A DNA stretch of 64,000 nucleotides from Dyella telluris (GCF_014297575.1 NZ_CP060412.1:1178001-1242000), one strand, 5' to 3'. Shown: positions 38,203-48,078, numbered from the stretch's first letter. The notes: generated from the letters alone by a model not told the origin. Program-made: numbers and translations.

Positions 38203-39426
38203 TCAGACCGAACGCGTGGCCACCACCGGCGGCACCGCCGCCGCGCGCATGGCCGGCCCCAGTACCGCCAGTTGCCCGATGATCCACAGCGACACCGCGC
38301 CTACCGGGAAATAGATGCCGGGCAGGCGCGGCAACTCGTAGTGCACCATCAGCAACAGGTTGATGCCGTAGGCCAACACCATGCCTACGGCAATGCCGAT
38401 CGTCGCCAGCAGGAAGTTCTCCGTCTGGAAGTAGTGCAGGATGTTCGAACGCGTGGCACCCAACGCCCGACGCACGCCGATCTGGCGGCGGCGTTGCGCC
38501 ACCCAGAAACTGCCCAGGCCAACAATGCCCAGCGCGGTCACGATAAGCAGCGCCACGCACACGCCGATCAGCAAGCCGGCCATGGCGCGGTCGTTCTGGA
38601 AGAAGTCGTGACGCATGTCGTCGAAGGTATGCTTCTTCAACACCACGCGATGCTGGTTGATCTCCTTGAGCTTGGCCACGGCGGCGGCCAGCACGCGGTC
38701 GCGGTCTTCCGGCGTCTTGGTGCGGATGACGTATTCGCCGCGCGCCATGCGCATGGGAAAGATCATGCTGTAGCTCTTGGTGGAGTCGTCCCAGATGGAC
38801 GGCCGCACCAGTTCCTTGACCACGCCGACCACGGTCATCGGGTAATCCAGCAGGTAGAACTGTTTGCCCAGTGCCTGCTGGCCGGGCCACAGGCGGTTCG
38901 CCATGCCCTGCGTGATCAGCACCACGTGGGGGAGCGCCTTGGCATCTTTCGCCGCCGCGCCGCGCACCACATCGTCGAAGTCCTTGTAGTCGTCTGATTG
39001 CAGGTCGCGCCCGGCAACCAGCTGCATCCCGAAGGTGGGCACCATGTTCTCGCCGGAGTACATGGTGGCGTTGAGCGTGGAGAGCTTCTGCTTCGGGTCC
39101 AGCTTGATGCCCGTGTTCGACGAGGAGTTGCCGAACGGCACCTGGGCCACCGAGGCGACTTCGGACACGCCGGGAATCTGCCGCAGTGCCGCCAGATCGG
39201 TCAATGTGCGCGACTTCTGGTCGCTCACGGCACCGATGTCGGCCACCTGGATATGCAGCAGGCGGTGCTCGTCCACCCCGCTGTCCATGTCCATGCGCTG
39301 CAGGCGCTGGTTGATGATGAACACGGCATTGCACACGATGGCGCAGGTCAGCGCGATCTCGATGACTACCAGAAACGCCGTGATCTTGTGCCGGCGCAGG
39401 GTCGAAAGAATCGGAAGAATTTCCAT
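38203..39426 (-). CDS. FtsX/MacB-type permease, class B, pair 3
   Basis: A 407-residue permease starting MEILPILSTLRRHKITAFLV. It has the single N-terminal TM, the periplasmic domain and three C-terminal TMs (AGLLIGVCVALLIVTALGIV, FLLATIGIAVGMVLAYGINL, FPVGAVSLWIIGQLAVLGPA). The coupling motif is [18 protein letters not shown], and it ends PPVVATRSV. It keeps family motifs such as VAQVPFGNSSSNTGIKLDP in the periplasmic domain. It lies 11 bp after the class A partner of the pair. Confidence 0.88.
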   Translation of the reverse strand: MEILPILSTLRRHKITAFLVVIEIALTCAIVCNAVFIINQRLQRMDMDSGVDEHRLLHIQVADIGAVSDQKSRTLTDLAALRQIPGVSEVASVAQVPFGNSSSNTGIKLDPKQKLSTLNATMYSGENMVPTFGMQLVAGRDLQSDDYKDFDDVVRGAAAKDAKALPHVVLITQGMANRLWPGQQALGKQFYLLDYPMTVVGVVKELVRPSIWDDSTKSYSMIFPMRMARGEYVIRTKTPEDRDRVLAAAVAKLKEINQHRVVLKKHTFDDMRHDFFQNDRAMAGLLIGVCVALLIVTALGIVGLGSFWVAQRRRQIGVRRALGATRSNILHYFQTENFLLATIGIAVGMVLAYGINLLLMVHYELPRLPGIYFPVGAVSLWIIGQLAVLGPAMRAAAVPPVVATRSV

Positions 39427-39437
39427 GGTTTCGCTCC

Positions 39438-40742
39438 TTACTGGCTCTTGAGCTGCAGGGCCGGGGTGATCTGGCACGCGCGCCATGCGGGCAGCAGGCC
39501 GGCCAGCAAGGTGGAGCCGATGGCCAGCACGAAGGTGGTCAACAGCATCGCCAGATCCAGATGTGCCAGCGAGGCATAGTCGGAAGGCTGGCGCCGCACC
39601 AGCCACAAACCGGCGAAGGCCAGCAGCAGGCCGCCGAGGCCACCGGCCAGGCCGATCACGCCGGATTCGATCAGCAGCTGCATGAACACCTCGCGCTTGG
39701 ATGCACCCAGCGCGCGCCGCACGCCCAGTTCACCGGCGCGGCGCAGGAACTTGGCGAGCATCAGGCCAATGGTATTGACGAGACATACGAGCAGGAAACC
39801 GAACGCCAGCCAGGTCTGCAGGCGCACGTCACCCGGCACCACCTTGTTGATGTCCAGCCATTCCATCAAGCCCGGCAGCTGCACATTGGGGGCACGCATG
39901 AAGCGCCCCAGATCATGCTGTTCCTGCGAGTAGTGGACCAGGTATTCCTTGTAGGCGGCGACCTTGGCCGCGCTGTCCAGCTGCACCCAGAACTGCAGCC
40001 ACACGCAGGGCTGGGTTTCCGCATGGTCTTCATCGCCGCCACCGGTGCCCCAGCAGTCTGTGGAACCGTCGTGTTCAAGGCGGATATCGCGCGAGGTGGT
40101 CAGCGGCACGAACACGTCTTCCGACGCGGCATACCTGCCCGTATCGATATCGTAGAAGTGCGGGTTGGGCCGCCATTCGTCCAGCACGCCAATCACGCGG
40201 AAGGCGGTGTCCTTCATGCGCAACGTCTGGCCGGTGCTGTCCTTGCCGCCGAACAGCTTCTCGTTGAGCTTGCGCGAGATCACCACCACACGCGCCTTGG
40301 CATCGTCCTCTTCCACGCTCCAGGGTCGTCCGTAGAGGAAGGGCACGCGGAACATCGGGAAGAAGTCGCTGGAGGTATAGCGCGCATCGCTATAGAACGG
40401 ATCGACGCTCGATTGCGCCGGCTGGACAGGCACCGAGCCGCCCGTCATCAGGGCCTGCCGGTCCGCGCGCTTGGCATGCAGCATGTTCATGCCGTCGATC
40501 CAGGTCACCTGGTAAGGCGGATCCTTGCCCTCTTCGTAGGCATCCATGTCGCGCGGATCGATGCGCGGATAGAACAAGGTGCCGCTGGCACCCGGCAAGG
40601 GATCGCCGGACAGCACGTGCAGCACGGTCAGCGTGGTCATGCTGGCGCCGATGCCCAGCGCGATGGCAAGCACCATCAGCGCCGTGAGCATGGTGTTGCG
40701 CCGCAGGCTGCGCATGGCCAGGTCCAGGTAATAAGTGAACAT
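39438..40742 (-). CDS. FtsX/MacB-type permease, class A, pair 3
   Basis: A 434-residue permease starting MFTYYLDLAMRSLRRNTML. The first TM is MLTALMVLAIALGIGAS, followed by VLSGDPLPGASGTLFYPRID and the variable periplasmic domain with the Cys pair (TDCWGTGGGDEDH, QPCVWLQFW). TMs near the end include WLAFGFLLVCLVNTIGLMLA and GVIGLAGGLGGLLLAFAGLWL. The coupling motif is [16 protein letters not shown]. The start at 40742 aligns with its paralogues; the frame is open further upstream but without similarity to them. Confidence 0.88.
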   Translation of the reverse strand: MFTYYLDLAMRSLRRNTMLTALMVLAIALGIGASMTTLTVLHVLSGDPLPGASGTLFYPRIDPRDMDAYEEGKDPPYQVTWIDGMNMLHAKRADRQALMTGGSVPVQPAQSSVDPFYSDARYTSSDFFPMFRVPFLYGRPWSVEEDDAKARVVVISRKLNEKLFGGKDSTGQTLRMKDTAFRVIGVLDEWRPNPHFYDIDTGRYAASEDVFVPLTTSRDIRLEHDGSTDCWGTGGGDEDHAETQPCVWLQFWVQLDSAAKVAAYKEYLVHYSQEQHDLGRFMRAPNVQLPGLMEWLDINKVVPGDVRLQTWLAFGFLLVCLVNTIGLMLAKFLRRAGELGVRRALGASKREVFMQLLIESGVIGLAGGLGGLLLAFAGLWLVRRQPSDYASLAHLDLAMLLTTFVLAIGSTLLAGLLPAWRACQITPALQLKSQ

Positions 40743-40773
40743 GGTCGTCCCCTTTCTCAACGGTTTCGTGCGT

Positions 40774-42003
40774 TCAAACCGACCGCGTGGCTTCCACCGG
40801 CGGCACGCGCGATGCGCGCAGCGCCGGCGCAAACACCGCGCCCTGCCCCAGCAACAACAGGATCACCACACCGCCGATCAAATACGCCAGCGACAGGCGA
40901 TGCATCTCGAAGCGGGTCACCATCCACAGGTTCATGGCGATGGCGAGCACCGTGCCCGCCAGCACGCCGGCACAACTGATCAACAGGTTCTCGGTCATGA
41001 AGTACTTCAGGATGTCCCGGCGCGTGGCGCCCAGTGCGCGCCGCACGCCGATCTGCCGGCGGCGCTGCCCCACCCAGAAACTGGTCAGGCCCACGATGCC
41101 CGCTGCGGTGACCGCCAGCAGTACCACGCTGATCACGCCCATCAGGATGGCTATGCCACGATCGCTTTCATACGCACGCGAACGCACGTCGTGGAAGCTG
41201 AGCACGCCATCCTCGTCGTTGATCACGCGACGCGGGTTGTGCGCGAACAACGCCTTGCCCGCGGCGCGCATCACCGCCTCCTGCTGGCCCGGCCTGGTGC
41301 GCACGATGTAGAACGAGCCCAGCGTCATGCTCAGACGCTCGGGGATGATCACGGAGCGATAGGCGAAGTCCGAGGCCCAGCGCTCGACACTCTGCGCCTG
41401 CAGCAGCTCGACCTCACCCACGATGGTGGTCGGGCCGCCGATCAGGTAGATCGTCTTGCCCACCGCATCGCCGGCCGGGAACAGCTTGTCCGCCAGCGCC
41501 TTGGTCACGACGACGGTCGGCGGGGCGAGCTTGTAGCGCATGTCCATGTGGCCGATTTCGTCCGCACGGAAATTACGTCCTGCGATCAGCTTCAGGCCCA
41601 GCGTGTCGATGAAGTGCTCGTCGGCAAAATAAATCGTTGCCCCGGAGGTGTCCTGCAACTGGTCGGGCTTGAGCTTGATGCCGTCGTCCCAGCCACCGCC
41701 ACGCAGTGGATAGGAGTTGCTCGTCGTCACGTCCTGCACGCCCGGCAGCTGGCGCAGTACCTGCAGGTCCTCGCGGATCATGGCGTCGACACGGTCGGTA
41801 CCCGGCGTGCCGACCCACTCGTTCTGGATGACGAAGAGGTTGGGTTCGTCGATGCCGGTCGGTTCGGACAGATGCGCCACGCGCTGATGGATGATGAACA
41901 GCGCGTTGCAGACAATGGCGAGCGTCAGCGCGATCTGCAGCGCGATCAGGAAGGTACCGGCCTTGTGGCGGCGCAGCGCGGAAAGAATCGGCTTGATCTG
42001 CAT
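40774..42003 (-). CDS. FtsX/MacB-type permease, class B, pair 2
   Basis: A 409-residue permease starting MQIKPILSALRRHKAGTFLI. Its N-terminal TM (FLIALQIALTLAIVCNALFI) and periplasmic motif NSYPLRGGGWDDGIKL are shared with pair 1. C-terminal TMs are ILMGVISVVLLAVTAAGIVG, LLISCAGVLAGTVLAIAMNL and LIGGVVILLLLGQGAVFAPA. The coupling motif is [18 protein letters not shown] and it ends PPVEATRSV. It is nearest to the class B member of pair 1, which suggests a recent pair duplication. Confidence 0.88.
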   Translation of the reverse strand: MQIKPILSALRRHKAGTFLIALQIALTLAIVCNALFIIHQRVAHLSEPTGIDEPNLFVIQNEWVGTPGTDRVDAMIREDLQVLRQLPGVQDVTTSNSYPLRGGGWDDGIKLKPDQLQDTSGATIYFADEHFIDTLGLKLIAGRNFRADEIGHMDMRYKLAPPTVVVTKALADKLFPAGDAVGKTIYLIGGPTTIVGEVELLQAQSVERWASDFAYRSVIIPERLSMTLGSFYIVRTRPGQQEAVMRAAGKALFAHNPRRVINDEDGVLSFHDVRSRAYESDRGIAILMGVISVVLLAVTAAGIVGLTSFWVGQRRRQIGVRRALGATRRDILKYFMTENLLISCAGVLAGTVLAIAMNLWMVTRFEMHRLSLAYLIGGVVILLLLGQGAVFAPALRASRVPPVEATRSV

Positions 42004-42016
42004 GTCCGTCCCTCCC

Positions 42017-43339
42017 TCAGTTGGATTTCAGCTGCCAGGCCGGCTGTACTTGCGCCGCCCGCCAGGTGGGATAGAACGCCGCGAGTACCGTCGCGGAAAT
42101 GGCCAGCAACAAGGTGAGCAACACCAGCGAGGCATCCAGGTGCGCCAGCCGCGCAATCTGCGGCTCGAACACCATGCCCAACCCCAGCATGCCCACTGCC
42201 GTCAGCACCAGGCCCAGCGCTCCCCCGGCCAGGCCGACCATGGCCGCCTCCGCCAGGAACTGCCGATAGATATCCGCGCGTGATGCACCCAGCGCGCGGC
42301 GCACACCGATCTCCGGCGCACGGCGCATGAATTTCGCCAGCAGCAGGCCAATGGTGTTGACCAGGCAGATCACCAGGAAGCCCAGTGCCAGCGACAGCGA
42401 GATGCGGCTTTCCGGCGGCACGGCATGCTGAAAGTCCAGCCATTCGCGCACGTCGCGCAGGCGGTTGTTCGGCGCCCAGTTGAAACGCCCGGCTGCGCGC
42501 TGCTCGCGCGCATAACCGTCCAGGAACTGCCGGTACGCCTGCACCTGCGCGGCATCGTCCAGTTCCACCCACGGGCTGATCCACACGCATTCCCCCTGCA
42601 GCCAGCTGTCCCAGCTGTCGCCGCGCTTGCCGTCGCTGCCGCAGTTGTTGTTGCCGTAGGTGTCGATGCGCTGCGCAATGGCGTAGGTGAAGGGGATATA
42701 CACCTGCGCCGGGTCGGCAAAGATCCGGCCATCGAAGATGTCGTAGAAGCGCGGCTTCGGATCCCAGTGATCGGTGACACCCACGATGCGGTACTGCCGG
42801 TCGTCCAGCGTCATCCGGCGCCCCACGCTGTTCTCACCACCAAACAACTTCTGGTTCAGCTCGCGGCTGATCACGATGACCGGCTCGCGGCCTTCGTCCT
42901 GCTCGTTGCTCCAGCCGCTGCCGTATTGGAACGGCACATCGAACATGCTGAAGAAGTCGGCATACGTGGCGTAGCCGGCGGCCTTGAACGGCATGCGATG
43001 CGCATCCTCGGGCATCACCGAAAGACCCACCGGAAACAGCATGGTCTGGTGCGTAGCCTTGTGGGCGTGCATCAGCGCCATGGCGTCGGTGTACGTGAGG
43101 GCCGACGGCGGCTCGCCGCGACGGTTGTACTGCGGCCCACGGTTGTCGACCAGCGGCACGAACAGCCGGGAGGACTTCTGCGGAATCGGATCACCCGACA
43201 CGGCACGGAAGACGGCGAACGTCACCATCGACGCCGCCACGCCAAAGCCGATCGACATGATCATCAATGCCGTCAGCAGGACGTTGCGTCGAAGACTGGT
43301 CGCGCCCAGTCGCAGGTTATGGACAAACATGCCGCTCAT
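42017..43339 (-). CDS. FtsX/MacB-type permease, class A, pair 2
   Basis: A 440-residue permease, MSGMFVHNLRLGATSLRRN, with the usual class A layout. Its first TM is VLLTALMIMSIGFGVAAS. The periplasmic domain has the Cys pair (NNNCGSDGKRG, GECVWISPW). The C-terminal half contains SLALGFLVICLVNTIGLLLA, GLAGGALGLVLTAVGMLGLG and [20 protein letters not shown]. The coupling motif is [16 protein letters not shown] and it ends QPAWQLKSN, identical to pair 1. Two starts are possible; 43339 is used because of the GGAGG and AAAGGG upstream, while 43330 aligns better with paralogues. Confidence 0.87.
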   Translation of the reverse strand: MSGMFVHNLRLGATSLRRNVLLTALMIMSIGFGVAASMVTFAVFRAVSGDPIPQKSSRLFVPLVDNRGPQYNRRGEPPSALTYTDAMALMHAHKATHQTMLFPVGLSVMPEDAHRMPFKAAGYATYADFFSMFDVPFQYGSGWSNEQDEGREPVIVISRELNQKLFGGENSVGRRMTLDDRQYRIVGVTDHWDPKPRFYDIFDGRIFADPAQVYIPFTYAIAQRIDTYGNNNCGSDGKRGDSWDSWLQGECVWISPWVELDDAAQVQAYRQFLDGYAREQRAAGRFNWAPNNRLRDVREWLDFQHAVPPESRISLSLALGFLVICLVNTIGLLLAKFMRRAPEIGVRRALGASRADIYRQFLAEAAMVGLAGGALGLVLTAVGMLGLGMVFEPQIARLAHLDASLVLLTLLLAISATVLAAFYPTWRAAQVQPAWQLKSN

Positions 43340-43396
43340 GACCCTTTGATTTCCTCCGAAGCTCTTCACCATGCGTTCCGCCGGTTGCCACGCGCA

Positions 43397-44629
43397 TCAC
43401 ACCGAGCGCGTGGCTTCCACCGGCGATACCCGCGATGCACGCATCGCCGGCGCCAGCACCGCGCCCTGCCCCAACAGCAGCAGCACCACCACGCCCACCA
43501 ACACATAGGCGATGGAGAGGCGTGCCATCTCGAACTGCGTGACCAGCCAAAGATTCATGCCCATGGCGAGCAGCGCACCGATCAACACGCCGGCCACGCC
43601 AATCAGCAGGTTCTCGGTGAGGAAATAGCTCAGGATGTCGCCCTTGGTCGCACCCAGGGCACGGCGCACGCCAATCTGCTTGCGACGCTGGCCCACCCAG
43701 AAGCTGGTAAGGCCCACGATGCCGGCTGCCGTGATGCCAAGCAGCACCAGGCACACCACGCCCATCAGGATCGCCATGCCGCGATCGCCCTTGTACGCGT
43801 GCTCACGCACTTCGGCGAAGGTGCGCACGCCGCGGTCGTTGGGAATCACACGCATACGGTTCACCTTCACCAGCGCGGCCGGCGCCGCCTTCAGCACATC
43901 GGCCAGCTGGCCGGGCTTGGTGCGGATCAGGTAGTTGGTAAACGAACTGGTCAGCTGTACCGGTTGGATCAGTGAGTTCTCGTAGAACGAGTCGGACCAC
44001 GTGCCATTCCACGGCACTTCCAGGCGATCCACGATGCCGATGATGGTGCTCGGCTTCTTGGAGTCGCCGATGTACACCGTCTTGCCCAGCGCGTGGCCAT
44101 CGGGATAGAGCTTGTCGGCCAGGGCCTTGCTCACGATGATGGATGCGGGGTCCGGCACCGCCTGCGGATCGGCCTCGATGATTTCATCGGAGCGGAAGTT
44201 GCGGCCTTCGATCAGCTTGGTGCCCATGGTGGGCAAGGTGTGCTCGTCACCGAAGTACTGCGTGGTGTGCGCCTTGGAATCCTTCGCGTCCACGTCGGTA
44301 CGCACGCCGGTCGACCAGCCGCCACCGCGCAGCGGATAGGAATTGAGCGACACGGCATCCTGCACGCCCGGCAACTGGCGCAAGGCCTGCAGATCCATCT
44401 TCACCAGCGGGCCGGCCTTGCTTTCCTCTGTACCGACAAAACGGGTCTGGATGGCCATGAGGTCGGTTTCCACCAGGCCGGTCGGGCGCTGCACGCGTTC
44501 GAGGCGCTGATGGATGATGAAGAGCGCATTGCACACGATCGCCAGGGTCAGCGCGATCTGCATGGCGATCAGGATGGTGCCTGCCTTGTGACGCTTGAGC
44601 GCGGCGAGAATGGGCTTGATCTGCATCAT
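43397..44629 (-). CDS. FtsX/MacB-type permease, class B, pair 1
   Basis: A 410-residue permease starting MMQIKPILAALKRHKAGTIL. The TM and periplasmic motifs closely follow pair 2 (NALFIIHQRLERVQRPTGLV, SLNSYPLRGGGWSTGVRTD). The final TMs are ILMGVVCLVLLGITAAGIVG, LLIGVAGVLIGALLAMGMNL and LVGVVVLLLLGQGAVLAPAM. The coupling motif is [17 protein letters not shown] and it ends SPVEATRSV. It lies 10 bp after its class A partner. Confidence 0.88.
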   Translation of the reverse strand: MMQIKPILAALKRHKAGTILIAMQIALTLAIVCNALFIIHQRLERVQRPTGLVETDLMAIQTRFVGTEESKAGPLVKMDLQALRQLPGVQDAVSLNSYPLRGGGWSTGVRTDVDAKDSKAHTTQYFGDEHTLPTMGTKLIEGRNFRSDEIIEADPQAVPDPASIIVSKALADKLYPDGHALGKTVYIGDSKKPSTIIGIVDRLEVPWNGTWSDSFYENSLIQPVQLTSSFTNYLIRTKPGQLADVLKAAPAALVKVNRMRVIPNDRGVRTFAEVREHAYKGDRGMAILMGVVCLVLLGITAAGIVGLTSFWVGQRRKQIGVRRALGATKGDILSYFLTENLLIGVAGVLIGALLAMGMNLWLVTQFEMARLSIAYVLVGVVVLLLLGQGAVLAPAMRASRVSPVEATRSV

Positions 44630-44639
44630 GGTCGTCGCC

Positions 44640-45953
44640 TCAGTTCGATTTCAGCTGCCACGCCGGCTGCACCTGCGCAGCACGCCACGTGGGATAGAAG
44701 GCCGCCAGCACCGTCGCCAGCAGGGCGACCAGCATGGTGAGCAGGATCAGCGACACATCCAGCGTGGCCAGCTTGGCGATATCCGGCTCGAACACCAGCG
44801 ACACGCCGAGCACGCCCAGCCCGGTGAGCACCAGGCCCACCACGCCACCGGCAAGGCCAATGGCCGCCGCTTCGATCAGGAACTGCAGGTAGATCTCCTT
44901 GCGCGTGGCGCCCAGGGCACGGCGCACGCCGATTTCCGAGGAGCGACGCATGAACTTGGCCAGCAGCAGGCCCACCGTGTTCACCAGGCAGATCAGCAGG
45001 AAGCCCAGCGACACCATCAGCGACACCTTGGCTTCCTGCGGCACCACCTTCTGGTACTCCAGCCACTCGGTGACGTTGCGCAGGCGCGTGTTCGGTGCCC
45101 AGCGGAAACGCCCGGCGCGCTGCTGTTCGGCGGCGTAGCCGTTGAGGTACTGGCGATATGCATCGGCTTCGGACTTGGTCGGCAGCTCGGCCCAGAAACC
45201 CAGCCACACGCATTCGGAGCGGATCCAGGCGTCCCAGCCATTGCCCGCGTCATGGTTGCAGTTGTTGTTGCCGTTGGTCGGCGTTTTCAGTTCCACGGCA
45301 CGCGTGAACGGAATGAACACCTGGATGGGATCATCGAAACCGTTGGTGTTGATCACGTCGTAGAACACCGGCTCGGGGTTCCACTTGTCCGCCACGCCAA
45401 CGATGCGGTAGTCACGACCATTGAGGTTGATGTTGCGGCCCACACTGTTGGCGCCGTTGAACAGTTTCTCGTTGAGCGACCTGCCGATCACGGCGACCGC
45501 GGCGTGCGAGTCGTCCTCGCTGGCCGTCCAGCCGTGTCCGAACTGGAAGGGCACGTCGAACATGCCGAAGGCATCCGCATACCAGCCGTAGCTGGTCTCG
45601 CGGAACGGCAGCATGCCCGCGTCCTCCGGCACCACCGACATCGCCGCCGGGTACAGCGCGGTCTGCCGCGTTGCCCGCTTGTCGCGCATCAGGTTGATGG
45701 CGTCGGTGTAGGTCATCGCGTTGGGCGGCTCGCCCTTGTTGTCCTTGGCCGAATCCGGGCCCCAGTTGTCGATCTGCGGCACGAACAGCTGCGAGGACTT
45801 GTTCGGGATGGGGTTGTTGGACGTCGCACGGAAGACCGAGTACGTGGTCATCGACGCGGCCACGCCGCAACCGATCGCCAGCACCATCAGCAGGGTCAAT
45901 AGCGGGTTCTTCCTGAGACTGCGCAAGCCAAGCTGGAGGTAGTAAGCGAACAT
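44640..45953 (-). CDS. FtsX/MacB-type permease, class A, pair 1
   Basis: A 437-residue permease starting [20 protein letters not shown], first of the eight. Periplasmic features include [20 protein letters not shown] and the Cys pair ([22 protein letters not shown]). TMs include [40 protein letters not shown] and [20 protein letters not shown]. The coupling motif is [16 protein letters not shown]. It lies 59 bp after the ATPase gene. Motif order is the same as MacB but without a fused ATPase. Confidence 0.88.
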   Translation of the reverse strand: MFAYYLQLGLRSLRKNPLLTLLMVLAIGCGVAASMTTYSVFRATSNNPIPNKSSQLFVPQIDNWGPDSAKDNKGEPPNAMTYTDAINLMRDKRATRQTALYPAAMSVVPEDAGMLPFRETSYGWYADAFGMFDVPFQFGHGWTASEDDSHAAVAVIGRSLNEKLFNGANSVGRNINLNGRDYRIVGVADKWNPEPVFYDVINTNGFDDPIQVFIPFTRAVELKTPTNGNNNCNHDAGNGWDAWIRSECVWLGFWAELPTKSEADAYRQYLNGYAAEQQRAGRFRWAPNTRLRNVTEWLEYQKVVPQEAKVSLMVSLGFLLICLVNTVGLLLAKFMRRSSEIGVRRALGATRKEIYLQFLIEAAAIGLAGGVVGLVLTGLGVLGVSLVFEPDIAKLATLDVSLILLTMLVALLATVLAAFYPTWRAAQVQPAWQLKSN

Positions 45954-46012
45954 GGTCGTCCTTCGTGGCGAAAGCCGCCTCCCGCCGCAGCGGGAGGTGT
46001 CAGGGGCAGGCG

Positions 46013-46735
46013 TCAGGCCCGGGAGTTGGCGCGTGCGTTGTGCACGGCCTGGTGGAAGCGCGGGTCTTCCGCCAGATCCACCACCTGGCCATCGATGATG
46101 TGCACATTGCGCTGGGCGCGCGCGGCCAGCTCCGGATCATGCGTCACCATGACGATGGTGGCGCCCTCGCGATGGATCTCTTCGAGCAGTTCCATCACGC
46201 CACGGGCCATCTGCGTGTCCAGGTTGCCGGTGGGTTCGTCCGCGAGAAGCAGGCGCGGCGAGCCGGCCAGTGCGCGGGCAATGGCCACGCGCTGCTGCTG
46301 GCCGCCGGAGAGTTCCGCCGGATAGTGCTTGGCGCGCGAGGCCAGGCCCACGCGTTCCAGCGCGTCCATGATGCGCTGCTTGCGTTCGGGTGCCTTCATG
46401 CCGCGATAGCGAAGCGGCACTTCCACATTGTCGAACACGTTGAGGTCGGGGATCAGGTTGAACGCCTGGAAGATGAAGCCGATCTTCTCGTTGCGGATCT
46501 TCGAACGCTCGTTGTCGTTGAGGTTGCTCACCTCCACGCCATCGAGGTGGTACTGGCCACCGGTGAAGGTTTCCAGCAGACCGGCGATGGTGAGGAAGGT
46601 GGTCTTGCCCGAACCGGACGGACCGGTCACGGCCACGAACTCGCCTTCGTTCACGTTGATGTTGAAGTCGCGCAGCGCATAGGTCTCCACCACTTCGGTG
46701 CGGTAGACCTTGGACAGATGGGTCATCTTGAGCAT
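46013..46735 (-). CDS. MacB/LolD-type ABC transporter ATPase
   Basis: A 240-residue stand-alone ATPase. It has Walker [13 protein letters not shown]-loop [20 protein letters not shown], signature [15 protein letters not shown], Walker [13 protein letters not shown] and H-loop MVTHDPE. It is the MacB/LolD/FtsE class that powers FtsX-like permeases by mechanotransmission. It is the only ATPase in a cluster with eight permeases, so the permeases must either share it or assemble as alternative heterodimers. It lies 27 bp after the fusion-protein gene. Confidence 0.94.
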   Translation of the reverse strand: MLKMTHLSKVYRTEVVETYALRDFNINVNEGEFVAVTGPSGSGKTTFLTIAGLLETFTGGQYHLDGVEVSNLNDNERSKIRNEKIGFIFQAFNLIPDLNVFDNVEVPLRYRGMKAPERKQRIMDALERVGLASRAKHYPAELSGGQQQRVAIARALAGSPRLLLADEPTGNLDTQMARGVMELLEEIHREGATIVMVTHDPELAARAQRNVHIIDGQVVDLAEDPRFHQAVHNARANSRA

Positions 46736-46762
46736 GGTTTTGTCGTCCTTCGGTGGTGGTGA

Positions 46763-48034
46763 TTAATTGGAGATCACGACGCGCTGGGCGCCCTTGAAGC
46801 TGTCGGTACCGGAGATCACGATGCTGTCGCCTTCCTTCAGGCCATCGAGGATCTCCACCTTGTCGATGCTGCTGGCGCCGACGCGGATGGGGTGTTTCTC
46901 CGCGACGCCGTCGCGAACGATGTAGGCATAGCTGCCGCCGGATTCGTCGACGAACGAGCCGCGCTGCACGGTGAGCACGTTGTCGCGCTTGTCGAGCAGG
47001 ATGCGCACGGACAGGCGCTGGTTCTGGCGCAGCTGCTTGGGCGTGGCGCCGTCGAAGCGCAGGCGGGCAGCCACTTCGCCATTCACCACTTCGGGCGAAA
47101 TGGCGCTGACCAGGCCCTTCCAGGTGCTGCCGTTGCCGCTGATCTCGCCGACCATGCCGATGCCCAGATCACGCGCGAAGCTTTCCGGCACCTTCATCTC
47201 CACTTCGAGTGCGGAGAGGTCGATCACGCTGACCAGCTGCGCGTCCTTGGCCACGGTGGCGCGTTCGGCGATGAACAGCTGGCCCACCTGGCCATCCACC
47301 GGCGACTTCACGTTGAGGTCGTCCACCTGGCGCTGCAGATCCTTCACCAGCAGCAGCTGGCGATCATGCGCGAGCTTCTTGGACTCGATGTCGAAGTTGA
47401 GGCTGTCGGTGTTGGTGGAAAGATCGGTCTTGGCGTGATCGAGGGTGATGTTCGCCTTCTGCAGTTCGTCCTTGGCCTTGTCGACATTCATGCTGGGCAC
47501 GGCGCCCTGTGCAAAGGCCTTCTGGTAGCGCGCCAGGTCGCGCTGGGCGCCCTGCTCATCGATCTGCGCGTTGTCGTAGGCCTTCTGCAGTTCGCCGCGG
47601 GTCTTGCGCGCGTCGATCTGGGCGCGCAGGTAATCCACCTGCATGGCGTCGGCAGCGCTTTCTTCCTGGGCGAGCTTGTTGGTCAGCTCGGGGCTGTCGA
47701 CCACGGCAAGCACCTGGCCCTTCTTCACCGCGTCGCCGGCGTGCACCTTCAGCGTCACGGCGCCGCCGTAGGTGGCATAGAGCGTGGGGCTTACTGCCGC
47801 CACTACCTTGCCTTCGGCGGCAATGTCGCGGACGAAGGGGCCACGTTCAACGGTGGAGAAGGCGAGGCGCGAGCTGCTCACCGAGGCATCGGCTGAAAAC
47901 AGCCGGCCAATGCGCGGGCCGAACAATGCCAGCAGGGCCAGCACGGCCACGCCGGTGCCGATCAGCATCATCCGGCGCTTGCGGTTGGGTTTGACCTCGA
48001 CCAGTCGGTCTTGTGCAGAGGTATCGCGAATCAT
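46763..48034 (-). CDS. Membrane fusion (MacA/HlyD-type) protein
   Basis: A 423-residue periplasmic adaptor anchored by one N-terminal TM (MMLIGTGVAVLALLALFGPR). The biotinyl-lipoyl halves (GGAVTLKVHAGDAVKKGQVL, DLNVKSPVDGQVGQL) flank a long alpha-hairpin (about 120-240). Beta-barrel and membrane-proximal domains (LSVRILLDKRDNVLTVQRGS, VGASSIDKVEILDGLKEGDS) follow. ATG at 48034 is used, with CAGGG upstream; TTG at 48058 is possible. First gene of the operon, 45 bp after the sigma-54 promoter. It should connect the ATPase-permease complex to a TolC-type outer-membrane channel encoded elsewhere. Confidence 0.92.
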   Translation of the reverse strand: MIRDTSAQDRLVEVKPNRKRRMMLIGTGVAVLALLALFGPRIGRLFSADASVSSSRLAFSTVERGPFVRDIAAEGKVVAAVSPTLYATYGGAVTLKVHAGDAVKKGQVLAVVDSPELTNKLAQEESAADAMQVDYLRAQIDARKTRGELQKAYDNAQIDEQGAQRDLARYQKAFAQGAVPSMNVDKAKDELQKANITLDHAKTDLSTNTDSLNFDIESKKLAHDRQLLLVKDLQRQVDDLNVKSPVDGQVGQLFIAERATVAKDAQLVSVIDLSALEVEMKVPESFARDLGIGMVGEISGNGSTWKGLVSAISPEVVNGEVAARLRFDGATPKQLRQNQRLSVRILLDKRDNVLTVQRGSFVDESGGSYAYIVRDGVAEKHPIRVGASSIDKVEILDGLKEGDSIVISGTDSFKGAQRVVISN

Positions 48035-48078
48035 CGATGGGTCCCTGGCCGCGGACAATGCGGCCCCTGACCCTTTTC

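Noticed and set aside
46892..47896. 334-codon frame opposite the membrane fusion protein
   Set aside because: Antisense composition (His/Leu/Gly/Val) and no motif; the sense strand is an intact HlyD/MacA-type protein.
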